This document shows positions 24,722 through 33,197 of a DNA stretch of 64,000 nt, piece by piece. The notes beneath the pieces are model-generated. The model was not told where the DNA came from. It worked only from the letters and a program-made list of their open reading frames with translations, and did not search any database. The translations under genes were made by a program, and so were the position numbers. Each line of letters begins with the position of its first letter. Position 1 is the first letter of the stretch. The DNA comes from Deltaproteobacteria bacterium UBA1386 (GTDB lineage: Bacteria > Desulfobacterota > Syntrophorhabdia > Syntrophorhabdales > Syntrophorhabdaceae), in the NCBI GenBank assembly GCA_002305765.1, contig DBQU01000009.1, forward strand, positions 36,749 to 100,748, written 5' to 3'.

Positions 24722-27415
24722 TTATTTGTTTCCCGTCAGGACTTGCCTGATTGTCATCAGGAAGGCCGCTATGAGGCTTGTTATGCCGCCGAAGATGAGG
24801 AATGCCTTCTGGAGGGACCAGACACTGGAAAACAGTGAGATATCCATCCGGGCGAGAACCGTGTTCACCTCTTCCGACAGGAGGGGGAATATGAATATCC
24901 CGAAAAAGAAAACAATTGAGAAAAGAATGGAGGAGTACTTGAGGAACGTGAGGCACATGCGGATGAGATTGGCGGAAAGGTCCAGGACCTCCAGTCTCTT
25001 CTCGATCGAGGTAAGCTGGTCCGATATCTCCCGGCACATCTGGTGGCAACCCTCGAACTCCACCGAGGATTCGAAATAGCGCACGTCTCCCATACGTTCC
25101 ATGGACCGCCTCAAATAAGCCAGTCGGTTGCGGTGTTTCTCCGCCAGCCATGAGTAACGATAGGCCTTCAGGAATGCTTCGGCGTTGTTAAGGCGCGTGC
25201 GCAGGTCCTTTATCGTCTCCGTGATCGTCCGTGACTGCTCATCGACGGCATTCTTGCACATCACCCTTATCGAACCACACCGGCGGGGTACGTCGAGGCA
25301 ACCCAGGTAGCTTTCCGAATGTATCGATATCTCGATCTCCTGCAAGGCGGGCTCGATGGTCTTCAATGCCGGCATCGGCAGGAGGGGTCGACAACGGTTG
25401 AGCTCCTTCCTCGCATCCTCAAGATGGGAGACGGCGTCATTCTTCGCTTCAGCCATGAGCTCCGTCAGGTGGGCGTAGATGGTGTTCCTGTGAGGCCCCA
25501 GCTCCGGATCTATAAGGACTGTCACGAAGAAGTCGGGGTCGCTCCTGACGAGCTTCACGAGTTTCTTCATGGCCCCCTTCTCATCCTTCTCCCCGAGCTT
25601 GAAAAGGATGTCTTCATACGCGGCCTCCCGGCAGCTGTCATCGAGGCGGCCTATCTCGCCCAGCATGTGCCTGAACCTCATTGTGTCCCCCGACAACTTG
25701 TACAGCCTCGCGAGAATGAGGGACGCGTAGATCTTATGGACATTCGTCCCGGCGGACTCCAACGCTTTCTTGAAGTCCGAGATCGCCGCCGGAGCATCCC
25801 CGAGTTCCATGTTGAGGAGCCCCGATACACAAGAGGCCCTGTAGTCCTGCGGTTTCCTCTCAAGGGCAAGCTTAAGAAAGGACCGTGCCTTGTCATAATT
25901 GGAAACACGCAGTGAGTCCTGTGCCAGCCAGGCGAAGCCGCCTTCACTCTCAGTCACGGCAGAGCGGACCAGGTCCCAGGACTCCGCGCTGTTGTTCCAA
26001 AGGGCCCGCAGAAAGCGAAGCTGATAGACCCATCGAATGTCAAAAAATGCCAGCGCCGCCAGTTCCTTCCCGTCGGGTGCGGCACCCCCGTGGGAAGGGC
26101 CGGGGATCACCTCCACATCGGCGGGCGATCTCTCGAGGGAGACGCCAAGTGCCTCGATCGTCTGCATGGGAAGATATCCGAGGTGCTGGATCCACTTGCC
26201 CGCGTCCGTCAGTTCCCGGGAGGGACAACGGCCCACCTTGTGGTGTGTGCTCCCGCAATAGAAACAGGGAGCATGGCTGCCCTGGGGCGAAGGAGCGGCA
26301 GTTCCTTCGGGTGCGGGTGCCGGGGGAGGCGTGAGGACCGGTTCGGGGCCCGATATCCTGAAAAACCTGCCCACCGCCTCGAAGGTTACGGCACAACCGG
26401 CGGCCTCGTCGAGGTGACGGCTTCGCATATGCTGATATACCTCTGCCGACACGTAGACGGCGCCATAGGGCAGGGGATCGAGTTCGGCGCCGGGACCCTT
26501 CGTCAGGATCTCCTCCTCGTCCCGGGCGGAGGCTCCCGTTATGAAGATCTTCACGGGCAGGACGGCCTCGGGCGGGGCCTCACCCCTTCCGGCAAGCCGC
26601 GAGAGCACCCTTTTCGATGCCAGAATGGCCGCCGGAAACGTCGCGTATGTGAAGACGGGCTTGTCGCCCTGGCAGCTGGTGATCCGAAGGCATTCGTCTT
26701 CGGAAGGATCTCCCTTATCGCCGCGGCACAGGTCGGCGGCGTCAACGACGCCCCGGATCTCCGGGTGAACGGGGTCGGGTATGAGGACCATGAGGACCCT
26801 TCTCGCGGGAGCGGCGACCTCCGCGACCTCCCATACGACCTTGTATATGCAAAGGCCGTCGGGCACATTCTTCAAGTTCCAGAAGTCGATGCGTTCGAAT
26901 TGAACGAGGGGGCTCCCTTTTGTCGATTCATAGACCTCATGGGATACGAATATCTGGTCTCCGCCGGCGAGGTTCGTAAGCTTGGCGGCAACGTTCACCA
27001 CATCGCCGTAGATGTCCTTCTCCTCCACTATCACCTTGCCGTGGTGCAGGCCTATCCTCACATGGATCTCGTCCTCGGGGCGGCTTTCCCGGTTGTGAAG
27101 GAGGAACCTCTGCTGCATCTTCATCGCGGCCTTGAGCGCTTCCAGGGGGTCCGGAAAATAGACGAGGACCGAGTCACCCACTTCCTTTATGAGTGACCCC
27201 CCATACTCCTCGACAATGGACATGGCCATGTGATGATGGGTCCTCAGCATCTCCCTGCCGCGAATGTCGCCATGGGTCTTGAAGAAGGTCGTGGAACCCA
27301 CCACATCGGTGAAGAGCACGGCTATATCACGCATGGACGCGTCAGGATACGCTTCTATGAGGGATGTGAGGAAATTCTGGACGGGTTTCTCTTTCGAGGC
27401 GGCATTCAGGCTCAT
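24722..27415 (-). CDS. Class III adenylate cyclase with zinc knuckle, TPR-like region and C-terminal membrane helices
   Basis: 897 residues. The N-terminal cyclase domain (~30-195) has metal ligands Asp37 in FTDVVGST and Asp81 in KEVGDS, and adenine-selecting Lys77 and Asp134. In YGDVVNVAAKL, Asn141 is kept but the usual transition-state Arg is Lys145. After a low-complexity stretch, Cys384-X2-Cys387-X4-His392-X4-Cys397 is an exact CCHC zinc-knuckle pattern. Residues ~465-640 look like TPR-type helical repeats, then a coiled region. Two hydrophobic helices close the protein (~825-850 and ~870-890), anchoring it by its C-terminus. It would make cAMP near the inner membrane. How the knuckle is used is unknown. 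Confidence 0.85.
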   Translation of the reverse strand: MSLNAASKEKPVQNFLTSLIEAYPDASMRDIAVLFTDVVGSTTFFKTHGDIRGREMLRTHHHMAMSIVEEYGGSLIKEVGDSVLVYFPDPLEALKAAMKMQQRFLLHNRESRPEDEIHVRIGLHHGKVIVEEKDIYGDVVNVAAKLTNLAGGDQIFVSHEVYESTKGSPLVQFERIDFWNLKNVPDGLCIYKVVWEVAEVAAPARRVLMVLIPDPVHPEIRGVVDAADLCRGDKGDPSEDECLRITSCQGDKPVFTYATFPAAILASKRVLSRLAGRGEAPPEAVLPVKIFITGASARDEEEILTKGPGAELDPLPYGAVYVSAEVYQHMRSRHLDEAAGCAVTFEAVGRFFRISGPEPVLTPPPAPAPEGTAAPSPQGSHAPCFYCGSTHHKVGRCPSRELTDAGKWIQHLGYLPMQTIEALGVSLERSPADVEVIPGPSHGGAAPDGKELAALAFFDIRWVYQLRFLRALWNNSAESWDLVRSAVTESEGGFAWLAQDSLRVSNYDKARSFLKLALERKPQDYRASCVSGLLNMELGDAPAAISDFKKALESAGTNVHKIYASLILARLYKLSGDTMRFRHMLGEIGRLDDSCREAAYEDILFKLGEKDEKGAMKKLVKLVRSDPDFFVTVLIDPELGPHRNTIYAHLTELMAEAKNDAVSHLEDARKELNRCRPLLPMPALKTIEPALQEIEISIHSESYLGCLDVPRRCGSIRVMCKNAVDEQSRTITETIKDLRTRLNNAEAFLKAYRYSWLAEKHRNRLAYLRRSMERMGDVRYFESSVEFEGCHQMCREISDQLTSIEKRLEVLDLSANLIRMCLTFLKYSSILFSIVFFFGIFIFPLLSEEVNTVLARMDISLFSSVWSLQKAFLIFGGITSLIAAFLMTIRQVLTGNK

Positions 27416-27465
27416 GGCGTACTATAGATTATCGGCGGGGGAGGGCAAATCTTAACGACGGACCG

Positions 27466-27909
27466 TCAGTCATCCCCGGGATAGTCCGAATGGTCAGGTC
27501 GAAACGAGCGGGACCTCTTCTTCTCTCCCGTGAGATGCTTGAGGTGAAGGACCTTTTCCCTGGCCCTTTTTGAGCGCTTCCTCTTTTGACGCCGGATCTT
27601 CTCGCGCAGTTGCTGCTCCCTGCTCTCATTGCCGAGGGCAACGCCCTCGATCTTGTCCGCAAGGATGCGCCTTGCCAGGAACCTGTTCAACGCCTGGGAA
27701 CGCTCCTGCTGGCACTTGACCTCGATCCCTGACGGCAGGTGTTTCAAGTAGACGCACGTGGAGGTCTTGTTCACGTTCTGCCCGCCGTGGCCGCGGGAAC
27801 GCACGAATTTCTCCACGATATCCTTTTCTTCTATTCCCAGGTGCTCCATTCTCTCCCGAAGGGACCTTTCTTTCTCGGGGGTGACGGAGAATCGCGCTGA
27901 TAACGTCAT
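27466..27909 (-). CDS. ArfB-like peptide release factor (GGQ domain only)
   Basis: 147 residues. The catalytic loop is SRGHGGQNVNKTST, the GGQ motif that triggers peptidyl-tRNA hydrolysis on the ribosome. There is no stop-codon recognition domain. The C-terminal 40 residues are very basic (RRQKRKRSKRAREK), as in ArfB/YaeJ and mitochondrial relatives that rescue stalled ribosomes by placing a basic tail in the mRNA channel. The frame is open much further upstream, but GGAGG at 10 bases before ATG 27909 and family length support this start. The substrate (non-stop ribosomes or split 50S) is inferred. Confidence 0.85.
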   Translation of the reverse strand: MTLSARFSVTPEKERSLRERMEHLGIEEKDIVEKFVRSRGHGGQNVNKTSTCVYLKHLPSGIEVKCQQERSQALNRFLARRILADKIEGVALGNESREQQLREKIRRQKRKRSKRAREKVLHLKHLTGEKKRSRSFRPDHSDYPGDD

Positions 27910-28065
27910 CGAAGAAGAACCTCCGTCAAGAAGATACACCATCGAACCGTCATTTCGAAACCCCAAAATATGCGGCTTGCGGGAGGCGGTACCATTTTTC
28001 TCCGCAAGAAGTAATATCTCGCTGGTCCCCGGGGACCTGAATGACCTTTTGCAAGGAGTCGATGA

Positions 28066-28359
28066 ATGAAAGGCATCGGAAAGGGCACTGTGCTCTCGAT
28101 CGTCGTTTGTGCGGCGCTGTGCGGCTGCGGCAGGTACGCGGAGGTCGGACAGGCTGCGAAGGTTCAGCCCGCGGCGGATGCGCGCTACGGGAAGGAATTG
28201 GAGGAGATAAGAAAGAGCTTGAGAGGTGACATCAGGATCAAGCTGCGCAAGGACGGAAAGGGTTCGTACTCCTGGGAGATAACAGGCAAGGACGCGCAGG
28301 AGATCATCAAAGCCGATGCCGTCCTGACGAGAAGGATCAATGCCGGGAGGCCCGAGTGA
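28066..28359 (+). CDS. Small predicted lipoprotein
   Basis: 97 residues. A signal peptide MKGIGKGTVLSIVVCAALCGC ends in a lipobox-like LCGC, so the mature protein would be lipid-anchored at Cys21. The rest is charged and unrecognised. AAGGAG lies 7 bases before ATG 28066. An overlapping ATG at 28062 is in another frame. Its 3' end overlaps the end of the convergent radical SAM gene by 23 bases. Confidence 0.65.
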   Translation: MKGIGKGTVLSIVVCAALCGCGRYAEVGQAAKVQPAADARYGKELEEIRKSLRGDIRIKLRKDGKGSYSWEITGKDAQEIIKADAVLTRRINAGRPE

Positions 28360-29248
28360 GACCCAGGGACAGCGCGTAGCTGACTGCCTCTTCACATTCA
28401 GCCGCAGAGGGTTTCCGTGATATCTCGGGGAACTCGCCGGCCCGGTGACAGGGGTAGTACTGGGCCATGATGTTGACGTAGGTATCGGGTGAGATCCCGG
28501 CGGCTATCTGTTTGAGGACCCTTCGCGTGTCCGCTGCCGCGCCGGGCATGACGAGATGCCGGATGATGAGCCCGCGCCTCGCGATGCCCCTCTCGTCGAT
28601 GACGAGGTCCCCCACCTGCCGGTGCATCTCCTTCACGGCTTCCCATGCCACGGTGGGGTAGTCTTCGGCCTGGCAGTACCGGCCGGCCAGGGCCGGATCG
28701 AGAAACTTGATGTCAGGCATGTAGATGTCGAAGACGCCGTCAAGGAGCCTGAGCGTGTCAAGAGAATCGTATCCTCCGCTGTTGTAGACGAGAGGAATGG
28801 TGAGACCCTTCTCTATGGCCCGCGGAAGGGCTTTGACGATCTGGTGCACGTAGTGGGTGGGGGTCACAAAATTGATGTTGTGACAACCCTTTGCCTGGAG
28901 GTTCAGCATGACATCCGCCAGCGCGCCGGACGAACAGCTCACCCCTTCTCCCCGGATGCTTATGTCGCAGTTCTGGCAGAAAACGCATCTGAGATTGCAG
29001 TGCGTCAGGAATATCGTCCCCGAACCGCCCGTCCCCACGAGCGGTCCCTCCTCTCCGAAATGGGGTGACGCGGAGGAAACGTAAAGGTCATACGGGGCCT
29101 GGCAGTAACCCCTCTCACCGCCCATTCTGTCGGCCATGCATTGCCTGGGACAGAGCATGCAGGGGGAGGCAAGGCAGAGGATCTCCTCCAGCCTGTCCCC
29201 AAGCATGTCCTCCTCGTACAGTCTCATGTATGCCGGAAAATCAGTCAT
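28337..29248 (-). CDS. Radical SAM protein, PFL-activating-enzyme-like
   Basis: 303 residues. The radical SAM cluster motif is CNLRCVFCQN (Cys-X3-Cys-X2-Cys). An N-terminal Cys group (CMLCPRQCMADRMGGERGYC) matches the extra Cys region of proteins annotated as pyruvate-formate-lyase-activating-enzyme-like (COG1313). The conserved PDIKF follows in the barrel. The biochemical role of this subgroup is not settled and no glycyl radical enzyme gene is nearby. The gene reads convergently into the small lipoprotein gene. Confidence 0.85.
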   Translation of the reverse strand: MTDFPAYMRLYEEDMLGDRLEEILCLASPCMLCPRQCMADRMGGERGYCQAPYDLYVSSASPHFGEEGPLVGTGGSGTIFLTHCNLRCVFCQNCDISIRGEGVSCSSGALADVMLNLQAKGCHNINFVTPTHYVHQIVKALPRAIEKGLTIPLVYNSGGYDSLDTLRLLDGVFDIYMPDIKFLDPALAGRYCQAEDYPTVAWEAVKEMHRQVGDLVIDERGIARRGLIIRHLVMPGAAADTRRVLKQIAAGISPDTYVNIMAQYYPCHRAGEFPEISRKPSAAECEEAVSYALSLGLTRASRH

Positions 29249-29279
29249 GACACTTTAAAAATATCACACAATGGTTTAC

Positions 29280-29285
29280 TATAAT
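29280..29285 (+). promoter_or_regulatory. -10 box upstream of DUF4177 gene
   Basis: A perfect TATAAT (29280-29285) lies in the 68-base divergent gap between the radical SAM and DUF4177 genes. The -35 position is A-rich and weak. It may start the DUF4177-hsp20-nifU-like transcript. Confidence 0.45.
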
Positions 29286-29316
29286 AGAGCAAACGATGCG
29301 GGGAAGAGGTGGACGC

Positions 29317-29583
29317 ATGAAGAGATTCGAATACACCGTCAAGATCTACTCCGTGGAGGAGCTCAAGGAAAGGGGCGTCGACATCGGTGAGGAGAACAAC
29401 ATCGTTTACGCCTGCAGGCCCGGGGGCGAATGCGAGGTGCACGACGTCGGAACGGAACAGCTCGACGATCTTTCCGGTTTGCTCAATGAGATGGGAGCAT
29501 CAGGGTGGGAACTCGTGGAGCTTGTCTTCCACCAGTCGGGTATCGTCAGCTTCTGGAAGAGAGAGACCACCGCCCGCGAGTAG
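29317..29583 (+). CDS. DUF4177-like small protein
   Basis: 88 residues. The pattern FEYTVKIYSV at the start, LNEMGASGWELVEL in the middle and SFWKRE at the end is the DUF4177 arrangement (short beta strands with a GWELV core). Function is unknown. ATG 29317 follows GAGGTGGACGC at good spacing; an in-frame ATG at 29296 has no such signal. It lies 19 bases before hsp20. Confidence 0.75.
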   Translation: MKRFEYTVKIYSVEELKERGVDIGEENNIVYACRPGGECEVHDVGTEQLDDLSGLLNEMGASGWELVELVFHQSGIVSFWKRETTARE

Positions 29584-29602
29584 TCGTAACAGGAGGTATC
29601 GC

Positions 29603-30106
29603 ATGCCTTTGACACCGTGGAAATCTATGTGGGAGACGAAGTTCCCGTCCCTCAGGGAAGAGATGGACCGGGTGTTCGAGGAATTCTTCGGCGAGGCCGG
29701 GTTTCCCACCCTTCGCGAGGCGGACTGGCTCCCGGCGGTCGACGTGGTGGAGAGGAAAGATGACATCGTCGTTGTTATGGACATGCCGGCGATAGACCCG
29801 GCGGAAGTGAAGATCACCATCCTCGAGGACAAGCTGACCGTGGAGGGTGAGCGAAAACGGGAGGAGGAGTTCCGGGAGGAGGACTATTACCGCTCCGAAA
29901 GGGTGCATGGGTCTTTCCTGAGGAGCATCCAGCTCCCGGCGGACGTCATCGGGGAGAAGGCTTCTGCCACATACAACGGGGGAGTTCTTACGATCACGGT
30001 ACCCAAGTCGCAGAGGCCGGAGGCGAGAGAGATAAAGGTCAGCGTTCAGCAGGCACGGCCGGTCGAGGCACCGGTCCGCCCCAGGCAACGGAGGAAGAAG
30101 ACATGA
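29603..30106 (+). CDS. Hsp20 small heat-shock protein
   Basis: 167 residues. The alpha-crystallin domain (~45-140) includes LPAVDVVERKDDIVVVMDMP and the NGGVLTITVP motif near its end. The C-terminus is basic and proline-rich and lacks a clear I-x-I tail. AGGAGG lies before ATG 29603. It overlaps the NifU-like gene by 4 bases (ATGA). This is a separate branch from the three tandem Hsp20 genes at 46-47.5 kb. Confidence 0.92.
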   Translation: MPLTPWKSMWETKFPSLREEMDRVFEEFFGEAGFPTLREADWLPAVDVVERKDDIVVVMDMPAIDPAEVKITILEDKLTVEGERKREEEFREEDYYRSERVHGSFLRSIQLPADVIGEKASATYNGGVLTITVPKSQRPEAREIKVSVQQARPVEAPVRPRQRRKKT

Positions 30107-30321
30107 AAGAGAAGGTCGAACAGGTGCTTGAAAAGATCAGACCCCTATTGCAGAGAGACGGGGGGGACATCGAGCTTATCGATGTAGTTGACGGTGTCGT
30201 GAAGGTCAGGTTGCGGGGTGCGTGCGGAACCTGCCCCATGAGCATGATGACCTTGAAGATGGGCGTGGAGAAACAGCTCAAACAAGAGATCCCGGAGGTC
30301 AAAGAGGTCGTTCCCGTTTGA
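30103..30321 (+). CDS. NifU C-terminal-domain (Nfu-like) Fe-S protein
   Basis: 72 residues forming one Nfu domain. DGGDIELIDVVDGVVKVRL and GACGTCPMS are characteristic, and the CxxC pair binds an Fe-S cluster for delivery to client proteins. It lacks the IscU-like and ferredoxin parts of full NifU. Its ATG overlaps the hsp20 stop, so the two are translated together. Confidence 0.92.
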   Translation: MKEKVEQVLEKIRPLLQRDGGDIELIDVVDGVVKVRLRGACGTCPMSMMTLKMGVEKQLKQEIPEVKEVVPV

Positions 30322-30381
30322 GGGACCCGGCAATACATCGTGCACGGAGTGGTTTGACCGACCTGAAAGTCCCGGTTCAGA

Positions 30382-31746
30382 ATGTCTCCTGAAAAACGTC
30401 TGATCATCATAGATGACGAGGTGACGTTGCTTGCCGTTCTGCAGGAGTTCCTCCAGCAGTTCGGCCTCGAGGTGTTCACGTACGAAAGCATGCCCGACCT
30501 CCGCAGGGAGCTCGAGGAGAGGAGACCTCACGCGGTCTTGTGCGATATCGTGCTTCCCGGCATCTCAGGGATAGAGATCCTCAAGGAGATAAAGAGGATC
30601 GATCGCCGCATACCGGTCATAATGATGACGGGGTACGCCGAGGAGAAGGAAAGGCTGGAATCGCTGAGTAACGGTGCCTATGCGCTGCTCACGAAACCCT
30701 TCAAGAGCTTCGAGGAACTTTACCACATCGTCAACAACAGCATGGACCACTACAGGGAAGTGCTCCGAACCGAAGAGCTGACGGCACAGGTCGAGGAACG
30801 TTTCCGTCGTGAGACGATCAATATCCTCGAGCTCGAGTTCCTCAAGAGCCTCCAGCACATGATCGGCGAGACCGAGGACCCGGCCTTCGTGCTGAGGAAC
30901 ACTTATACCCTGCTCGGAAGCTTCCTCGAATTCGATTTTTTCGGCGCCATGCTCGTGGGCGGGCAGGAGGCCGATATTCACATCTTTCCCCAGACCGGGG
31001 GTAACCCGGAACTCCAGCGGTCAATGGTCTCCGTGCTCGCGGGGGCGGGCGGCGCACAGGGCCGCAACCTGACTCCCGAAGCGGCGTCGGTCGTGTCGGA
31101 GCTCAAGGCGACAAATCGTCTCTACGGGTATGCCGCGCTGTACAGGCGAGAGCCCTTCAACGAGGAGGAGGCGTCGATATTCACCCGCTTCTGTTCCCAC
31201 ATCGCCCTTACCCTGGAAAAGATAAGCCTTTTCGAAGAGATCAGGACCCTGTCCCGACATGACGGGTTGACGGGAGTCTTCAACCATGCCTGTATCGTGG
31301 GCGAGCTTGCGGCTGAGATCGAACGGGCGAAACGGTACGATTCCCCTTTCTCGGTCATCCTCTTCGATGTGGATGATTTCAAGCTTGTCAACGACCGGTG
31401 CGGCCACCTGGCGGGTGACCAGGTCTTGAAGAGCGTCACGAAGACCATGAAGGAGAACCTGAGAAGCATCGACAGGCTGGGCAGGTACGGCGGGGAAGAG
31501 TTTCTCGTCATCCTTCCCGAAACGGACATCGACAAAGCGCGTCTGGTCGCCGAGCGCTTGCGCGTTGCCGTTGCCGGCGCTGTCATCGATGACGGTGATG
31601 ACCGGATCCATGTCACGGTGAGCGCCGGACTGGCCTCCTATGCGCCGGGCCTGCTGGAAAACGACCTCATCAAGAAGGCTGACGACAACCTCTATCGAGC
31701 GAAAACGGAAGGGAAGAACAGAATATACTATGAAGACTTTCGATGA
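30382..31746 (+). CDS. Receiver-GAF-like-GGDEF diguanylate cyclase
   Basis: 454 residues. The receiver (~5-125) has Asp in AVLCDIVLPGISG and Lys in LLTKPFK. A coiled linker follows, then a GAF-like sensor region (~165-285). The GGDEF domain (~290-454) has the active motif RYGGEEFLVILPE and an upstream RSID that fits the RxxD product-inhibition site. It would make cyclic di-GMP under phosphorylation control. The HD-GYP gene at the right end of the window is a potential opposing enzyme. Its last 17 bases overlap the M20 peptidase start. Confidence 0.92.
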   Translation: MSPEKRLIIIDDEVTLLAVLQEFLQQFGLEVFTYESMPDLRRELEERRPHAVLCDIVLPGISGIEILKEIKRIDRRIPVIMMTGYAEEKERLESLSNGAYALLTKPFKSFEELYHIVNNSMDHYREVLRTEELTAQVEERFRRETINILELEFLKSLQHMIGETEDPAFVLRNTYTLLGSFLEFDFFGAMLVGGQEADIHIFPQTGGNPELQRSMVSVLAGAGGAQGRNLTPEAASVVSELKATNRLYGYAALYRREPFNEEEASIFTRFCSHIALTLEKISLFEEIRTLSRHDGLTGVFNHACIVGELAAEIERAKRYDSPFSVILFDVDDFKLVNDRCGHLAGDQVLKSVTKTMKENLRSIDRLGRYGGEEFLVILPETDIDKARLVAERLRVAVAGAVIDDGDDRIHVTVSAGLASYAPGLLENDLIKKADDNLYRAKTEGKNRIYYEDFR

Positions 31747-33046
31747 AGCGCTATCACTCATCAGGGGATTCCTGCGCATAGACACGACAAACCCGCCCGG
31801 AAGAGAGGAAGCGGCGGCGCTCTTTCTCGAGGACGTCCTCAGGCGGGAAGGATTGAGCGCCGAGATACATGTGGCCGCCCCGACACGGGCGAACATCATT
31901 TCCCGGATAAAGGGCAGGAGGACGGGAGGACCCATCATTCTCCTCGGCCACACCGATGTCGTGCCCGCCAGGGAGGAGGAATGGACGGTCCACCCCTTCG
32001 GCGGCGAGGTCAAGGACGGCTATCTCTACGGCAGGGGAGCGATCGACATGAAGGCGCAGGTCATATGTCAACTCCTCGCTTTTATGGATCTGGCGCACAG
32101 CGGGGTCGTTCCCGAGAGGGACATTATCTTCCTTGCCACCTGCGACGAGGAAGTGGGCGGCGCAAACGGCATGGAATTCATGCTCGACAGGATACCGGAG
32201 CTCAAGGACGCGTCCTTTGTCCTCAGCGAGGGCGGCTGTCTCATAGAGGAGGACGACGGTCGTGTTCACGCCCAGGTGTCGGTAACGGAGAAGAAGCTGA
32301 GCCAGTTCATCGTGAAAGCAAAAGGCACCGGGGGGCATGGCTCCATGCCTCACGGAGACAACGCCAATGAAAAGGTCATCGAGGCTTCGCACCGGATACT
32401 CTCCCACAGGTGGCCCCTCAGGGCGACGCCCATAACAGCGGCCTATCTCAAAGGTATACTCGGGGAAAGGAAGATGGGGAGGGCAAAATTCCCCGGTCTC
32501 ACCAGGGCCCTCAAGATACCGAAATGGAGAAGCCTCTTCGAGGGCAATGAGATCTACAACGCGATCCTCCGGAACACGGTGACGCTCACCATACTGAGGG
32601 GAGGCGAAAAGGTCAACGTCATTCCGGCCGAGTCCTCGGCGACCTTCGACGCCAGGCTCCTTCCCGCGGAGACGCATGAAAGGTTCTTCAGGAAGGTGCG
32701 CCAGCTCGCGGGAAAGAATGTCGTCATAGAGCGCATCGGAGAGAAGATCAGCGAACCCGGTCCGTCACGGTACAGCACCGTCTATTTCCAGGGAATAAAG
32801 GGTTGCGTCACTGCTCTGAAGGGGCATATTCCCGTTCTTCCCTTTATAACGACGGGCGCCACGGACCTCAGGTACTTCAGGGACATCGGCGTTCCCGCGT
32901 ACGGGTTCTTCCCTGTCACCCTCACAAAGGCAGAACACATGAGAATGCACGCCAGGGACGAGAGGATATCCCTTGAAAATATCAGGGAAGGATTGGAAGG
33001 GTGCAGGAGCATCGTTGATTTCCTGGCCTCAGGTAGCGTCGCGTAA
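31730..33046 (+). CDS. M20-family metallopeptidase/deacylase
   Basis: 438 residues. Zinc ligands and catalytic residues are in place: GHTDVVPA (His and Asp), GRGAIDMK (bridging Asp) and CDEEVGG (catalytic Glu and Glu ligand). There is a dimerisation insert and a final His in LTKAEHMRMHA. The family includes dipeptidases, ArgE, DapE and carboxypeptidases; the substrate cannot be told. ATG 31730 lies inside the end of the GGDEF gene, and the open frame further upstream has no support. Confidence 0.85.
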   Translation: MKTFDEALSLIRGFLRIDTTNPPGREEAAALFLEDVLRREGLSAEIHVAAPTRANIISRIKGRRTGGPIILLGHTDVVPAREEEWTVHPFGGEVKDGYLYGRGAIDMKAQVICQLLAFMDLAHSGVVPERDIIFLATCDEEVGGANGMEFMLDRIPELKDASFVLSEGGCLIEEDDGRVHAQVSVTEKKLSQFIVKAKGTGGHGSMPHGDNANEKVIEASHRILSHRWPLRATPITAAYLKGILGERKMGRAKFPGLTRALKIPKWRSLFEGNEIYNAILRNTVTLTILRGGEKVNVIPAESSATFDARLLPAETHERFFRKVRQLAGKNVVIERIGEKISEPGPSRYSTVYFQGIKGCVTALKGHIPVLPFITTGATDLRYFRDIGVPAYGFFPVTLTKAEHMRMHARDERISLENIREGLEGCRSIVDFLASGSVA

Positions 33047-33197
33047 CGATATTTCTTGACAAAGGACGTTTAATCTGTCGAAAATAATACGTGAATTCAT
33101 TAACAAGCCTTGGTTAAAATACAGAAAAAAATCGTTCCAAAGGAGGTGAAGCAATTAGTCACTCAAAATCCAGGCGATACGCCATTATGGGGGTAGT
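33047..33197 (+). promoter_or_regulatory. iorA leader with strong ribosome-binding site
   Basis: TTGACA at 33056-33061 is a good -35 box, but the nearest -10-like sequence (AATAAT, 33083) is too far away. AAAGGAGGTGA at 33139-33149 is a full anti-Shine-Dalgarno match, 49 bases before iorA. It could start a very short peptide: GTG 33146 gives 16 codons to TAG 33194, and ATT 33154 gives 15 codons ending in TGA overlapping the iorA ATG. Confidence 0.4.

Noticed and set aside
27910..28395. Upstream extension of the ArfB-like frame to 309 residues
   Set aside because: The extra residues do not resemble any release-factor domain, overlap a divergent lipoprotein gene, and a good ribosome-binding site supports the internal ATG.
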